A DNA stretch of 22,336 bases from Oscillospiraceae bacterium (GTDB taxonomy: Bacteria; Bacillota; Clostridia; Oscillospirales; Oscillospiraceae), in NCBI GenBank assembly GCA_020025175.1, contig JAHHSM010000022.1:1-22336 (forward strand), written 5' to 3'. This document shows, piece by piece, positions 15,392 through 22,336 of the stretch (its first letter is position 1; each line of letters starts with the position of its first letter). The notes beneath the pieces were generated by a model that saw only the letters and a list, made by a program, of their open reading frames with translations, did not search any database and was not told where the DNA came from. A program made the position numbers and the translations under genes.

Positions 15392-16567
15392 ATGACAGCG
15401 GAGGAAAAACAGGAAAAACGGCGTATCAACCGCATTATGTCAAAGGGGCCTATTGATATTCCTTTTGCAATGCTGGTGCTGCTTTTGACAAGCATCGGTG
15501 TTCTGATGGTGTTTTCGGCCTCCTATGCCCGTGCTTTTTATGAGGCCAGCAATCCTACAACGATGGCGGCATTAAGTGTCTTTCTGAGACAGTTCGTTTT
15601 TGCGGTAGCCGGTGTGATTGGTATGTTTGTGGTATCCAGAATCGACTACCATTGGTGGCGCCGTTGGGCAGTGCCGATTTTGATTGGCGCGATTATTTCT
15701 CTGATTCTTGTCATCATTCCTGGAAATCCGCTGGCAGTTACCAGTGGTGGCGCAACCCGTTGGCTGAATATCGGTATTACAAATTTTCAGCCTTCCGAGG
15801 TTGCAAAGTTTGCAGTGATTCTTTATTTTGCAGCAACCATTTCTGTTAAAAAAAATAAAATGGAGAATTTCCGCGAGGGCATCTTTGATTATGTGCTGAT
15901 TATGGGCTTTATTTCCATTTTGATGCTCAAAGAGCCTCATTTGTCAGGTACTTTATTGATTTGGTGCATTGGTGCTTCCATGATGTTTGTGGGCGGTATC
16001 TCTAAGAAAATGATTTATGCCGGTGTAATTGTTGGTGTTGTCGGCATTGTGGTATTAGCTTCCGGCATCCTTCCTTACGGACAAAGCCGTATCATGCAGT
16101 GGAAGGATCCATGGGCCTATGCAGCCGATCAGGGGTACCAGACGGTACAAAGTTTGTTGGCGATTGGTTCTGGCGGTCTTGCTGGTGTTGGTTTCGGTAA
16201 AGGACGGCAAAAACTGCTGTACCTTCCAGAAGAGCATAACGATATGATTTTTGCAATTGTATGCGAAGAGTTGGGTTTTATCGGTGCAACGCTGATTTTA
16301 TCGCTGTTTTGTTTTCTGGTGCTGCGCGGCTATTGGATTGCACTCCATGCGCGTGACCGCTTTGGCGGACTGCTTGCTGTGGGTATCACCACTATGATCG
16401 CAATGCAGACCTTTTTGAATGTGGCTGTTGTGACCAATACCGTTCCCAATACTGGTATTTCTCTGCCGTTTTTCAGTTACGGCGGTACGGCATTGTTGAT
16501 TCAGTTGTTTGAAATGGGTATACTATTGAGTGTATCCAGACAGATGCCCGGACCTAAATCGGGTTAA
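15392..16567 (+). CDS. ftsW: Peptidoglycan glycosyltransferase FtsW (SEDS family)
   Basis: FtsW polymerises lipid II into glycan strands at the septum, paired with a class B PBP. I use ATG 15392 (391 residues) because GGAGG at 15380-15384 is 7 nt away; TTG 15389 would be too close. Ten membrane helices are expected, and about ten hydrophobic stretches are visible. Motifs: the ARWLN-like ATRWLN at 121-126, QPSEVAK (133-139), LPEEHNDMIFA (278-288) with D284 as the conserved SEDS aspartate, and the C-terminal signature NTGISLPFFSYGG (353-365). The alternative SEDS protein RodA has the same motifs, but the location in the mur/fts cluster favours FtsW. murG follows by 41 nt. Confidence 0.94.
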   Translation: MTAEEKQEKRRINRIMSKGPIDIPFAMLVLLLTSIGVLMVFSASYARAFYEASNPTTMAALSVFLRQFVFAVAGVIGMFVVSRIDYHWWRRWAVPILIGAIISLILVIIPGNPLAVTSGGATRWLNIGITNFQPSEVAKFAVILYFAATISVKKNKMENFREGIFDYVLIMGFISILMLKEPHLSGTLLIWCIGASMMFVGGISKKMIYAGVIVGVVGIVVLASGILPYGQSRIMQWKDPWAYAADQGYQTVQSLLAIGSGGLAGVGFGKGRQKLLYLPEEHNDMIFAIVCEELGFIGATLILSLFCFLVLRGYWIALHARDRFGGLLAVGITTMIAMQTFLNVAVVTNTVPNTGISLPFFSYGGTALLIQLFEMGILLSVSRQMPGPKSG

Positions 16568-16608
16568 TAACGGGAAAAACATTGTACCAGACGAAAGGGA
16601 GAGACAAA

Positions 16609-17736
16609 ATGAATGTGATATTTACATGCGGCGGTACGGCAGGCCATGTGAATCCTGCCATTGCGCTGGCCGGATTGATGCAAAGCCGCGATCCTTCGGT
16701 ACGTATTTTATTTGTGGGCAGTAAACGCGGCATGGAGCGCAAATTGGTCGAAAAGGCAGGGTATGAATTCCGCGCCATTGAAATCGATAATTTCCGTCGC
16801 TCTTTTTCGCCTGCGGCAATCAAGCATAATTTGCACACTGCCGCATTGGTAGTAAAAACACCGAAGGCGGCAAAGAAGATTCTAGAAGAATTTCAGCCGG
16901 ATCTGATCGTCGGTACTGGGGGTTATGCAAGCTACCCTATGGTGAAATACGGTGCAAAAGCCGGCATACCCACAGCGGTGCATGAATCCAACATGGTGCC
17001 CGGATTGACAACGAAAACATTGGAGCCTCTGGTGCAGCGCGTTATGGTTGGCTTTGAAGCTTGCAGAGAAAATTATGCCCATCCGGACAAGGTGGTTGTT
17101 ACGGGTACACCTGTGCGCGGCGATTTCTTTGCATTGAGCCGTGAGCAAGCACGTGCAAAGCTGGGGTATGACGATGAAAAACCTTTGGTGGTATCGTTTT
17201 GGGGCAGTTTGGGCGCAAGTCACATGAATGAGCAGATGGTGGATTTTGTGCGCGCCGAAATCAATGCAGGACAGCCCTTTCATCATATTCATGCAGTGGG
17301 CTCCAGTGGATATTCAAAAATGATGGAGGCGATGCAAGAGGCAAATGTCAGCCTGGAGCATACCGATGTGGATGTACGCGAATATATCTACGATATGCCG
17401 ACAGTCATGCGTGCTGCGGATTTAGTGATCAGCCGCGGTGGTGCGTCTACCATCAGTGAACTGACAGCATTGGGTGTGCCTTCCATTATTGTACCCTCTC
17501 CTTATGTTGTGAACAATCATCAGGAAAAGAATGCCCGTGCCCTTGAAGCGGCAGGGGGCATCCGGTTGATTTTGGAGGCGGACAGTACAGGTGAAGGATT
17601 GTATCAGGAAGCAATGGAAATCCTTGGAAACAGCAATAAGCGCGAAGCGATGCATAAGGCAATGCTTTCGCTGGGTGTGCCTGATGCAACGGAACGTATT
17701 TATGAAACAGTGATGGGAATTGTACCCACAAAGTAA
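16609..17736 (+). CDS. murG: UDP-GlcNAc transferase MurG
   Basis: MurG adds N-acetylglucosamine to lipid I, giving lipid II, at the inner membrane face. The start at ATG 16609 has AAAGGGAGA (16594-16602) 6 nt upstream, giving 375 residues; an in-frame TTG at 16582 has no site. The first G-loop is GGTAGHVNP (8-16), then GTGGYASYP (102-110). The second loop is FWGSLGASHMN (197-207), with W at a position that is often G. The donor-site block is SRGGAST (275-281), E284 and NHQEKNA (303-309). The length is slightly above the common 355-365. It is followed by a 76-nt gap containing the murA control hairpin, not by murB as in Bacillus. Confidence 0.95.
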   Translation: MNVIFTCGGTAGHVNPAIALAGLMQSRDPSVRILFVGSKRGMERKLVEKAGYEFRAIEIDNFRRSFSPAAIKHNLHTAALVVKTPKAAKKILEEFQPDLIVGTGGYASYPMVKYGAKAGIPTAVHESNMVPGLTTKTLEPLVQRVMVGFEACRENYAHPDKVVVTGTPVRGDFFALSREQARAKLGYDDEKPLVVSFWGSLGASHMNEQMVDFVRAEINAGQPFHHIHAVGSSGYSKMMEAMQEANVSLEHTDVDVREYIYDMPTVMRAADLVISRGGASTISELTALGVPSIIVPSPYVVNNHQEKNARALEAAGGIRLILEADSTGEGLYQEAMEILGNSNKREAMHKAMLSLGVPDATERIYETVMGIVPTK

Positions 17737-17749
17737 ATAGAATTATATA
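17720..17749 (+). promoter_or_regulatory. Possible promoter for murA at the end of murG
   Basis: TTGTAC (17720-17725) and TATATA (17744-17749) are 18 bp apart. A start near 17756 would make the hairpin at 17762-17812 almost the whole leader of murA mRNA. The match is moderate, and an AT-rich gap can give chance hits. Confidence 0.4.
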
Positions 17750-17761
17750 AAAATAAACGAA

Positions 17762-17812
17762 AGGCTCCTCCGTTGCATACGATGGTTCAGTGAGTGTGCA
17801 AAGGAGGAGCCT
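17762..17812 (+). promoter_or_regulatory. Hairpin burying the murA ribosome binding site
   Basis: AGGCTCCTCC (17762-17771) pairs perfectly with GGAGGAGCCT (17803-17812). After one G-A mismatch, 17773-17780 pairs with 17794-17801 (8 bp, one U-G), leaving a 13-base loop. The AGGAGG ribosome site (17802-17807) is almost entirely inside the stem, and the stem ends at the base before the murA ATG. Translation should be blocked unless the stem is opened. No T-run follows, so it is not a terminator. Confidence 0.75.
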
Positions 17813-19069
17813 ATGAAATATTTAAAAGTAACCGGTGGCAAGCAGCTTCAAGGTGAGCTGGAGATTCAAGGTGCAAAAAACAGTATCTTGCCGATTTTGG
17901 CAGCAACATTGCTGAATTCTGGCGAAAGTGTGATTCATCATTGTCCAAAACTACAGGATGTGAATGCGTCTATCCGTATTCTTGAAGAGTTGGGATGCCA
18001 TGCGTCTTGGGAAGATGATACGCTGATCGTACATACAGAAACCATCACTTGCGGAAAAATTCCGGATGAGATGATGCGTGAAATGCGCTCGTCGGTTATT
18101 TTTTTGGGCGCCATATTGGCGCGCTGCGGCAGAGCGGTTATTTCTTATCCGGGTGGGTGCGAATTGGGGCCGCGCCCTATCGACTTGCATTTGGCTGCAT
18201 TGCGTGCGCTGGGTGCGGAAATTGTAGAAAAGGGTGGATATCTGCATTGCAGTGCTGAAAAGCTGCGGGGCTGCGAAATTACACTGAATCTGCCGAGCGT
18301 TGGTGCCACGGAAAATACGATTCTGGCGGCTTGCGGTGCAGAAGGAACAACAGTGCTTTACAATGCGGCAAGAGAGCCTGAAATTGTGGATATGCAGAAT
18401 TTTTTGCAGGCGATGGGCGCTGATGTGCAAGGTGCAGGCAGTTCAACAATTGTGATCCACGGGAAAAAGCAGCTGCATGATTGTGAACACCGTATTATCG
18501 CTGATCGTATTGTGGCAGCAACCTATTTGGCGGCAGCAGCAGCAACCGGTGGGGATGTGCTGCTGCGCAATGTAGATTATCGTCATTTATCTACGATCAC
18601 TGCGGCATTGAAAGAGGCAGGGTGCACTGTGCGCAGTCATTTGGATTGGATTCAGCTGCGCAGTGAAAGTCGTTTGCGGGCGATTCGGCCGGTGCGCACT
18701 TTACCTTATCCGGGATTCCCCACTGATGCGCAGGCAATTTTGATGGCTGCACTGCTAAAAAGCAGTGGTACAACAGTGTTTATTGAAAATATTTTTGAAA
18801 GCCGCTATCGGCATGTAGCGGAATTTATGCGGATGGGAGCCAATATCCGTACCGAGGGTCGAGTTGCCGTGGTATGTGGTGTGTCGGTGCTCCATGCGGC
18901 GCAGGTGCAGGCAACTGATTTGCGCGGCGGTGCTGCGCTGGCGGTGGCCGCGCTGTCTGCGGAAGGGGAAAGTGAGATTTCGCAGGTGCATCATATTGAC
19001 CGGGGATATGCAGATTTGGTGGGCGATTTAAGGAAATTAGGTGCACAAATCATTAGGCTGGACGAATGA
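17813..19069 (+). CDS. murA: UDP-N-acetylglucosamine 1-carboxyvinyltransferase MurA
   Basis: MurA transfers enolpyruvate from PEP to UDP-GlcNAc, the first committed step of peptidoglycan synthesis. The length of 418 residues is typical. The inside-out alpha/beta barrel motifs are present: GAKNS with K22/N23, M-R-S-S near R92, PGGCELGPRPIDLH with catalytic C116 and R121, and FPTDAQ with D305. C116 is the cysteine that fosfomycin alkylates; resistant enzymes have aspartate there. Gram-positive bacteria often have two MurA proteins, and which one this is cannot be decided here. It occupies the slot between murG and divIB that holds murB in Bacillus. Its ribosome site is locked in a strong hairpin, so its expression is probably set separately from murG. 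Confidence 0.96.
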   Translation: MKYLKVTGGKQLQGELEIQGAKNSILPILAATLLNSGESVIHHCPKLQDVNASIRILEELGCHASWEDDTLIVHTETITCGKIPDEMMREMRSSVIFLGAILARCGRAVISYPGGCELGPRPIDLHLAALRALGAEIVEKGGYLHCSAEKLRGCEITLNLPSVGATENTILAACGAEGTTVLYNAAREPEIVDMQNFLQAMGADVQGAGSSTIVIHGKKQLHDCEHRIIADRIVAATYLAAAAATGGDVLLRNVDYRHLSTITAALKEAGCTVRSHLDWIQLRSESRLRAIRPVRTLPYPGFPTDAQAILMAALLKSSGTTVFIENIFESRYRHVAEFMRMGANIRTEGRVAVVCGVSVLHAAQVQATDLRGGAALAVAALSAEGESEISQVHHIDRGYADLVGDLRKLGAQIIRLDE

Positions 19070-19077
19070 TAAAAGAT

Positions 19078-19108
19078 TTGTTAAAATAATAAAACTAATT
19101 ATTATATA
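19078..19108 (+). promoter_or_regulatory. Possible promoter upstream of ftsQ
   Basis: TTGTTA (19078-19083) and a TTATAT/TATATA stretch (19102-19108) are 18-19 bp apart in a very AT-rich 69-nt gap after murA. A TATAAT at 19117-19122 has no good -35 and would start inside the ribosome site. The AT richness weakens the evidence. Confidence 0.3.
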
Positions 19109-19138
19109 TAACTATATATAATGGAAAGGAGGATACAT

Positions 19139-19900
19139 ATGGCAAGAAGACGTCGCACGAGAAGATGGCGTCACCGCCGAGGGTTAGGCATTCTTTATAA
19201 GCTGTTATCAGTTATAGTAATCAGTGCTGCGATCGTAGCGGCGCTCATTATGTTTTTTAAAGTAGATAAAATTACTGTTTCCGGTGTGACGCAATATAGC
19301 AGTGAGCAGATTATCGAAGCATCTGGCATCAAATTGGGTGATAATCTATTCTTACTGAATAAATATGAAATTTATGATGCGATTATTGCAAAGCTTCCAT
19401 ATGTATCCTCTGTCAGCATTAATCGAAAGCTGCCGGATGGATTGGTGATCGAGGTGATGGACAGTAATCAGGGCGGCGTGATTCAGCATGGCGGCGAATA
19501 CTGGATTGTCAGTGCGCAGGGAAAACTTTTGGGAAAACGTGCGGAGGCCGGAAAAGGTGCCGTGATTTTAGGAATTACGATAGAAGAACCTGCTGTTGGA
19601 GAGAAAATTAAGCCTGCGGAAGGCAGTGAGCGCCGAGTGGAGCAGCTGCTAGAGCTGTTTGCGGCATTAGAAAAAAAGGGGATGCTCCAAGGCGTTAGTC
19701 GAGTAGATTTTACAGAGGATAGCGTTATATCGATGGATTATGCAGAGGCCTATGCAGTAAAATTCCCTTATGGTGCTGATTTTGTATACAAGTTATCTCA
19801 ATTTAGTATTGTAATGGAAAAATTGAGCGAGCAGGGTGATATCAGAACGGGAACAATCGATTTGATGCATGAAGGCCGTGTGAACTTTATCCCGGACTAA
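19139..19900 (+). CDS. ftsQ: Cell division protein FtsQ/DivIB
   Basis: FtsQ/DivIB is a bitopic protein that works with FtsL and DivIC to control septal synthesis. The start ATG 19139 has AGGAGG (19127-19132) with a 6-nt gap, giving 253 residues; the ATG at 19121 overlaps that ribosome site. The N-terminus is very basic (MARRRRTRRWRHRR). One membrane helix covers about 19-40, and the POTRA domain about 41-108 starts with FKVDKITVSGV and contains LPYVSSVSINRKLPDGLVIEV. The beta domain follows (about 115-250). The order murA-ftsQ-DUF881-sbp-ftsZ resembles the Bacillus divIB-ylxW-ylxX-sbp-ftsZ region, without ftsA. Confidence 0.92.
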   Translation: MARRRRTRRWRHRRGLGILYKLLSVIVISAAIVAALIMFFKVDKITVSGVTQYSSEQIIEASGIKLGDNLFLLNKYEIYDAIIAKLPYVSSVSINRKLPDGLVIEVMDSNQGGVIQHGGEYWIVSAQGKLLGKRAEAGKGAVILGITIEEPAVGEKIKPAEGSERRVEQLLELFAALEKKGMLQGVSRVDFTEDSVISMDYAEAYAVKFPYGADFVYKLSQFSIVMEKLSEQGDIRTGTIDLMHEGRVNFIPD

Positions 19901-19917
19901 TATACGAAAAGAGGATC

Positions 19918-20688
19918 ATGAAAGCAATCATGAAAGAAACAAAGCATATTGGAAAAATATCGATCAGTGTCGTTTGTGTTATTCTCGGTATTTTATTGGC
20001 ACTGCAACTTAAAAGTGTGAAGGAAAATGGATCGGTTGATGATTTGAGTGCAATGCGTATCCAGACGTTGCAGGAGCTTTTGGATGAAGGGCGAGAAGAT
20101 AAGGATCGTCTGGAGGAACGAATTAAAGAATTAGAAGAAGAAATTCAGGCCTACCGCGAAGCTGCGGCGGACGAAAATGTGGGAAATGATCAGGCACTTC
20201 TCAGCGAAATTGAACATTGGAAAAAAGCTGCGGGTATGACTGATGTTGTGGGGCCCGGTGTGGAAATTGTGCTCAATGACAGTACATCAGTCAATACAAC
20301 AGGTGAGGAAGCCAATTATCTGATTCACGACAGTGATATCCTATCAGTTGTGAATGAATTGCGTGATGCCGGAGCGGAAGCACTGTCGTTGAACGGACAC
20401 CGCATTCTTGCAACAACGGAGATTCGCTGTAGTGGTTCTGTGGTAAGTATCAATGGACGGCGTACCAGTGCTCCCTTTGTAATTGATGCAATCGGCGATA
20501 CGGATACCATGTTTAATGCATTGATGATGCGAAACGGTGTGGTGGATGTTTTAAAACAATGGTCGATTCAAGTGGAAGTTATGGAAGTGGATGAGCTTTT
20601 AATCAAGGCATACGATGGAAGGATTGAATTTCGCCATGCAAAGACTATGACAGATGCGATGCTTGATGAAGAGAGGGATGCAGGATGA
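19918..20688 (+). CDS. DUF881 family protein (YlxW/YlxX-like)
   Basis: A 256-residue bitopic protein of the DUF881 family, whose genes lie between divIB and ftsZ in Firmicutes; the molecular role is unknown. ATG 19918 has AAAAGAGG in front. A membrane helix covers about 12-32 and a charged coiled coil about 43-85 (DRLEERIKELEEEIQAYRE). The conserved extracellular domain follows, with GPGVEIVLND (112-121), HDSDILSVVNELRDAGAEAL (137-156) and NGHRI, then SGSVVSINGRR. Bacillus has two such genes side by side (ylxW and ylxX); only one is present here. It overlaps sbp by 4 nt (ATGA), so the two are probably translated together. Confidence 0.9.
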   Translation: MKAIMKETKHIGKISISVVCVILGILLALQLKSVKENGSVDDLSAMRIQTLQELLDEGREDKDRLEERIKELEEEIQAYREAAADENVGNDQALLSEIEHWKKAAGMTDVVGPGVEIVLNDSTSVNTTGEEANYLIHDSDILSVVNELRDAGAEALSLNGHRILATTEIRCSGSVVSINGRRTSAPFVIDAIGDTDTMFNALMMRNGVVDVLKQWSIQVEVMEVDELLIKAYDGRIEFRHAKTMTDAMLDEERDAG

Positions 20689-21095
20689 GAGTGTATATTG
20701 TATTCAGTGTTTTGCTTGGCATCCTGATTGGATATTTTTTGCCCATCAATATCCCACAAGAGTATTCGATTTATGTGGCTGTTATGCTGCTGGCTGCTGC
20801 TGATGCTGCGGCAGGCGGAATGAATGCGCGCTTGCATCGTCAGTTTCAAGTGAATCTATTTATTTCGGGTGCTGTTGGCAATGGATTGATTGCTGTTTTG
20901 CTCACTTATCTGGGTGAGCGAATTGGTATTCCACTTTATCTGGCAGCAGTAGTTGTTTTTGGAACAAGATTGTTCCAAAACTTCGGAGAAATCCGCAGAC
21001 AGCTCTTGACCTTGTCTGGAAACCGTAATACAATAGATAAAAGTACCCATAATACACAAGAGGTGGAGGAAAATGCTCCCATTGAGACAAAATAA
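20685..21095 (+). CDS. sbp: Small basic protein family (Sbp, DUF1290)
   Basis: A 136-residue membrane protein of the Sbp family, conserved before ftsZ in Gram-positive bacteria; its function is unknown. Hydrophobic segments lie at about 3-20, 27-44, 56-77 and 82-95, with the family pattern GxxIGYFLP followed by AAADAAAGG and FGTRLFQNFGEIRR. The 25-residue polar tail after the family core makes it longer than the about 120 residues seen in Bacillus. The ATG overlaps the DUF881 stop. The 3' end of the gene carries a near-consensus promoter (21006-21034) that would drive ftsZ. Confidence 0.9.
   Translation: MRVYIVFSVLLGILIGYFLPINIPQEYSIYVAVMLLAAADAAAGGMNARLHRQFQVNLFISGAVGNGLIAVLLTYLGERIGIPLYLAAVVVFGTRLFQNFGEIRRQLLTLSGNRNTIDKSTHNTQEVEENAPIETK
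21006..21034 (+). promoter_or_regulatory. Near-consensus promoter inside sbp, likely for ftsZ
   Basis: TTGACC (21006-21011) and TACAAT (21029-21034) are exactly 17 bp apart; each differs from consensus at one base. Transcription would start near 21041, giving a leader of about 98 nt before ftsZ. It lies within the sbp coding sequence. Confidence 0.65.
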
Positions 21096-21138
21096 AACAC
21101 AAATTATTGTAGTTTACATAAAATAAGGAGGAACCGTA

Positions 21139-22296
21139 ATGGCATTTGGTTTGGATGTCGGTCCTGAAAATGTTGTGAATATTAAAGTCATTGGTGTCGG
21201 CGGCGGCGGTAATAATGTTGTCAATCGCATGGTGCAGTCTGGTGCCAAGGGCGTTGAGTTTGTTGCTGTGAATACGGACAAGCAGGCACTGTCTGTTTCC
21301 AGTGCAACTTATAAAATCCAGATTGGTGAAAAGCTGACACATGGTCAGGGAGCTGGCTCCAATCCTGAGATTGGTCGCAAGAGTGCAGAAGAAAATCGCG
21401 CACAGATTGCTAAGGCTCTGGAAGAAACTGATATGGTATTTATTACTGCCGGTATGGGCGGTGGCACCGGTACTGGCGGTGCACCCATTGTTGCAGATAT
21501 TGCACGCGAAGCAGGTGTTTTGACGGTTGGTGTTGTAACAAAACCCTTTGGCTTTGAAGGCCGCCGCCGTATGACACAGGCAGAGCAGGGTATTGAGGAT
21601 TTGAAGGATAAGGTAGATTCTCTGGTTATTATTCCAAATGAACGTTTGAAGCATGCGACGGATCAGAAGATTACCTTTGCAAATGCATTTGCAATTGCAG
21701 ATGATGTACTGCGGCAGGCGGTACAGAGTATTTCCGATTTGATTAATGATACCGGCTTTATTAATCTGGACTTTGCTGACGTGACATCCGTTATGAAAGA
21801 TGCCGGCTTTGCACATATGGGTGTTGGCCGTGCAGAGGGCAAAAATAAGGCAGAGGAAGCTGCTAAAATGGCGATTTCCAGTCCGCTGCTGGAAACTTCT
21901 ATCAATGGTGCGAAAGGTGTTTTGGTCAATGTAACCGGTTCCATGGATATTGGTCTGGACGAAGTGGAGCAGGCTGCGACACTGGTACAGCAGGCAGCAC
22001 ATCCTGATGCCAATATTATCTTCGGTGCTACTTTTGATGAAAATATGGAAGATGAGATTCGTGTTACTGTAATTGCCACCGGCTTCGATGAGGGAAATGA
22101 AAAGAGTACCATCAGCGAAAAGCCTTTCACCACGGCTGAAAAGAAAGTTGAGCAGCAGACAGCAGAGGAGAAGCCTGCGCCAGAAAAGAGTGCAGAGTCC
22201 AAGACGGAGACGGAGCATGTGCCCGCATCGGAATCCACCACATCTGAAGAGGACCCGTTTGATGCGATTTTTAAAATTTTTAATAAGCAGATGTAA
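21139..22296 (+). CDS. ftsZ: Cell division protein FtsZ
   Basis: FtsZ is the tubulin-like GTPase that forms the Z ring and recruits the division machinery. It is 385 residues; ATG 21139 has AAGGAGG just upstream. The GTP-binding glycine run is GVGGGGNN (19-26), the tubulin signature GGGTGTGG is at 107-114, and the T7 loop NLDFADV (209-215) carries the catalytic aspartates D211 and D214. The core ends near 316. An acidic, low-complexity linker (about 317-370) leads to the final residues DPFDAIFKIFNKQM. The usual C-terminal peptide of FtsZ (D-x-P-x-F-L-R type) is not present in that form. No ftsA precedes it. A hairpin after the stop suggests it ends the cluster. Confidence 0.97.
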   Translation: MAFGLDVGPENVVNIKVIGVGGGGNNVVNRMVQSGAKGVEFVAVNTDKQALSVSSATYKIQIGEKLTHGQGAGSNPEIGRKSAEENRAQIAKALEETDMVFITAGMGGGTGTGGAPIVADIAREAGVLTVGVVTKPFGFEGRRRMTQAEQGIEDLKDKVDSLVIIPNERLKHATDQKITFANAFAIADDVLRQAVQSISDLINDTGFINLDFADVTSVMKDAGFAHMGVGRAEGKNKAEEAAKMAISSPLLETSINGAKGVLVNVTGSMDIGLDEVEQAATLVQQAAHPDANIIFGATFDENMEDEIRVTVIATGFDEGNEKSTISEKPFTTAEKKVEQQTAEEKPAPEKSAESKTETEHVPASESTTSEEDPFDAIFKIFNKQM

Positions 22297-22317
22297 TTGA
22301 AAAATGAATCCAAAAAC

Positions 22318-22336
22318 AGCAGAGATTGCCTCTGCT
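22318..22336 (+). terminator. Hairpin after ftsZ, probably a terminator cut by the window end
   Basis: AGCAGAG (22318-22324) pairs with CTCTGCT (22330-22336) around a 5-base loop, with five A residues just before the stem region (22313-22317 includes AAAAAC). The window stops at the last stem base, so any T-run is not visible. It lies 22 nt after the ftsZ stop, a usual terminator place. Confidence 0.55.

Noticed and set aside
19113..19122. TATAAT before ftsQ as a -10
   Set aside because: No -35 at 16-18 bp, and transcription would start inside the ftsQ ribosome binding site.
20902..22218. A long minus-strand open frame (438 codons) opposite sbp and ftsZ
   Set aside because: It is a shadow of ftsZ codon use: low-complexity, cysteine- and histidine-rich, with no ribosome site and no domain. 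ftsZ on the plus strand is certain.
1..22336. CRISPR, insertion sequence, prophage, toxin-antitoxin or biosynthetic system
   Set aside because: No repeat arrays, transposase, integrase or foreign-looking gene block was seen; gene order and motifs are ordinary chromosomal housekeeping.

Overview
The window is housekeeping chromosome from a low-to-medium GC Gram-positive bacterium of the Clostridia. Gut Oscillospirales-type relatives (Butyricicoccus or Agathobaculum-like) are my guess, but the sequence cannot fix the genus. The evidence is the order era-yqzL-recO, a MutS2 with an Smr domain, strong AGGAGG-type ribosome binding sites, a division (dcw) cluster containing YlxW/Sbp-type genes, and a MurE with the DNPR motif that predicts meso-diaminopimelate peptidoglycan. 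Every substantial gene is on the plus strand. I saw no rRNA, tRNA, CRISPR array, insertion sequence or phage gene.

Bases 1-4042 are a repair and ribosome-maintenance segment: the last 27 codons of era, a 33-residue YqzL-type gene, recO, an unrecognised three-helix membrane protein and mutS2. Bases 4043-4635 hold a free-standing HPr gene with its own extended -10 promoter and a strong terminator. Bases 4679-8155 are a compact unit, uvrC-rsmD-coaD plus a coiled-coil gene, closed by a perfect 12-bp-stem terminator.

Bases 8156-8563 are the only long non-coding stretch. They carry a perfect 24-bp palindrome, a near-consensus promoter (TTGCAA-17-TATACT) and three direct repeats at exactly 10-bp spacing, which look like the MraZ operator of the division cluster. 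The cluster fills the rest: mraZ, rsmH, ftsL-like, a class B PBP with two PASTA domains, murE, mraY, ftsW, murG, murA, ftsQ/divIB, a DUF881 gene, sbp and ftsZ. Together they make lipid II (murA early, murE mid-pathway, mraY and murG on the membrane), polymerise and crosslink it at the septum (ftsW with the PBP), and build the divisome scaffold (ftsL, ftsQ, ftsZ).

murB, murC, murD, murF and ftsA are not in the cluster. murF is missing from its usual place between murE and mraY, and murD from between mraY and ftsW. I found no obviously new gene system. The most interesting signals are cis-regulatory: a long hairpin that buries the murA ribosome binding site right up to the start codon, a 13-bp hairpin with a GAAA loop between ftsL and the PBP, the palindrome upstream of mraZ, and a near-consensus promoter inside sbp that would serve ftsZ. 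FtsZ also ends in an unusual C-terminal peptide.
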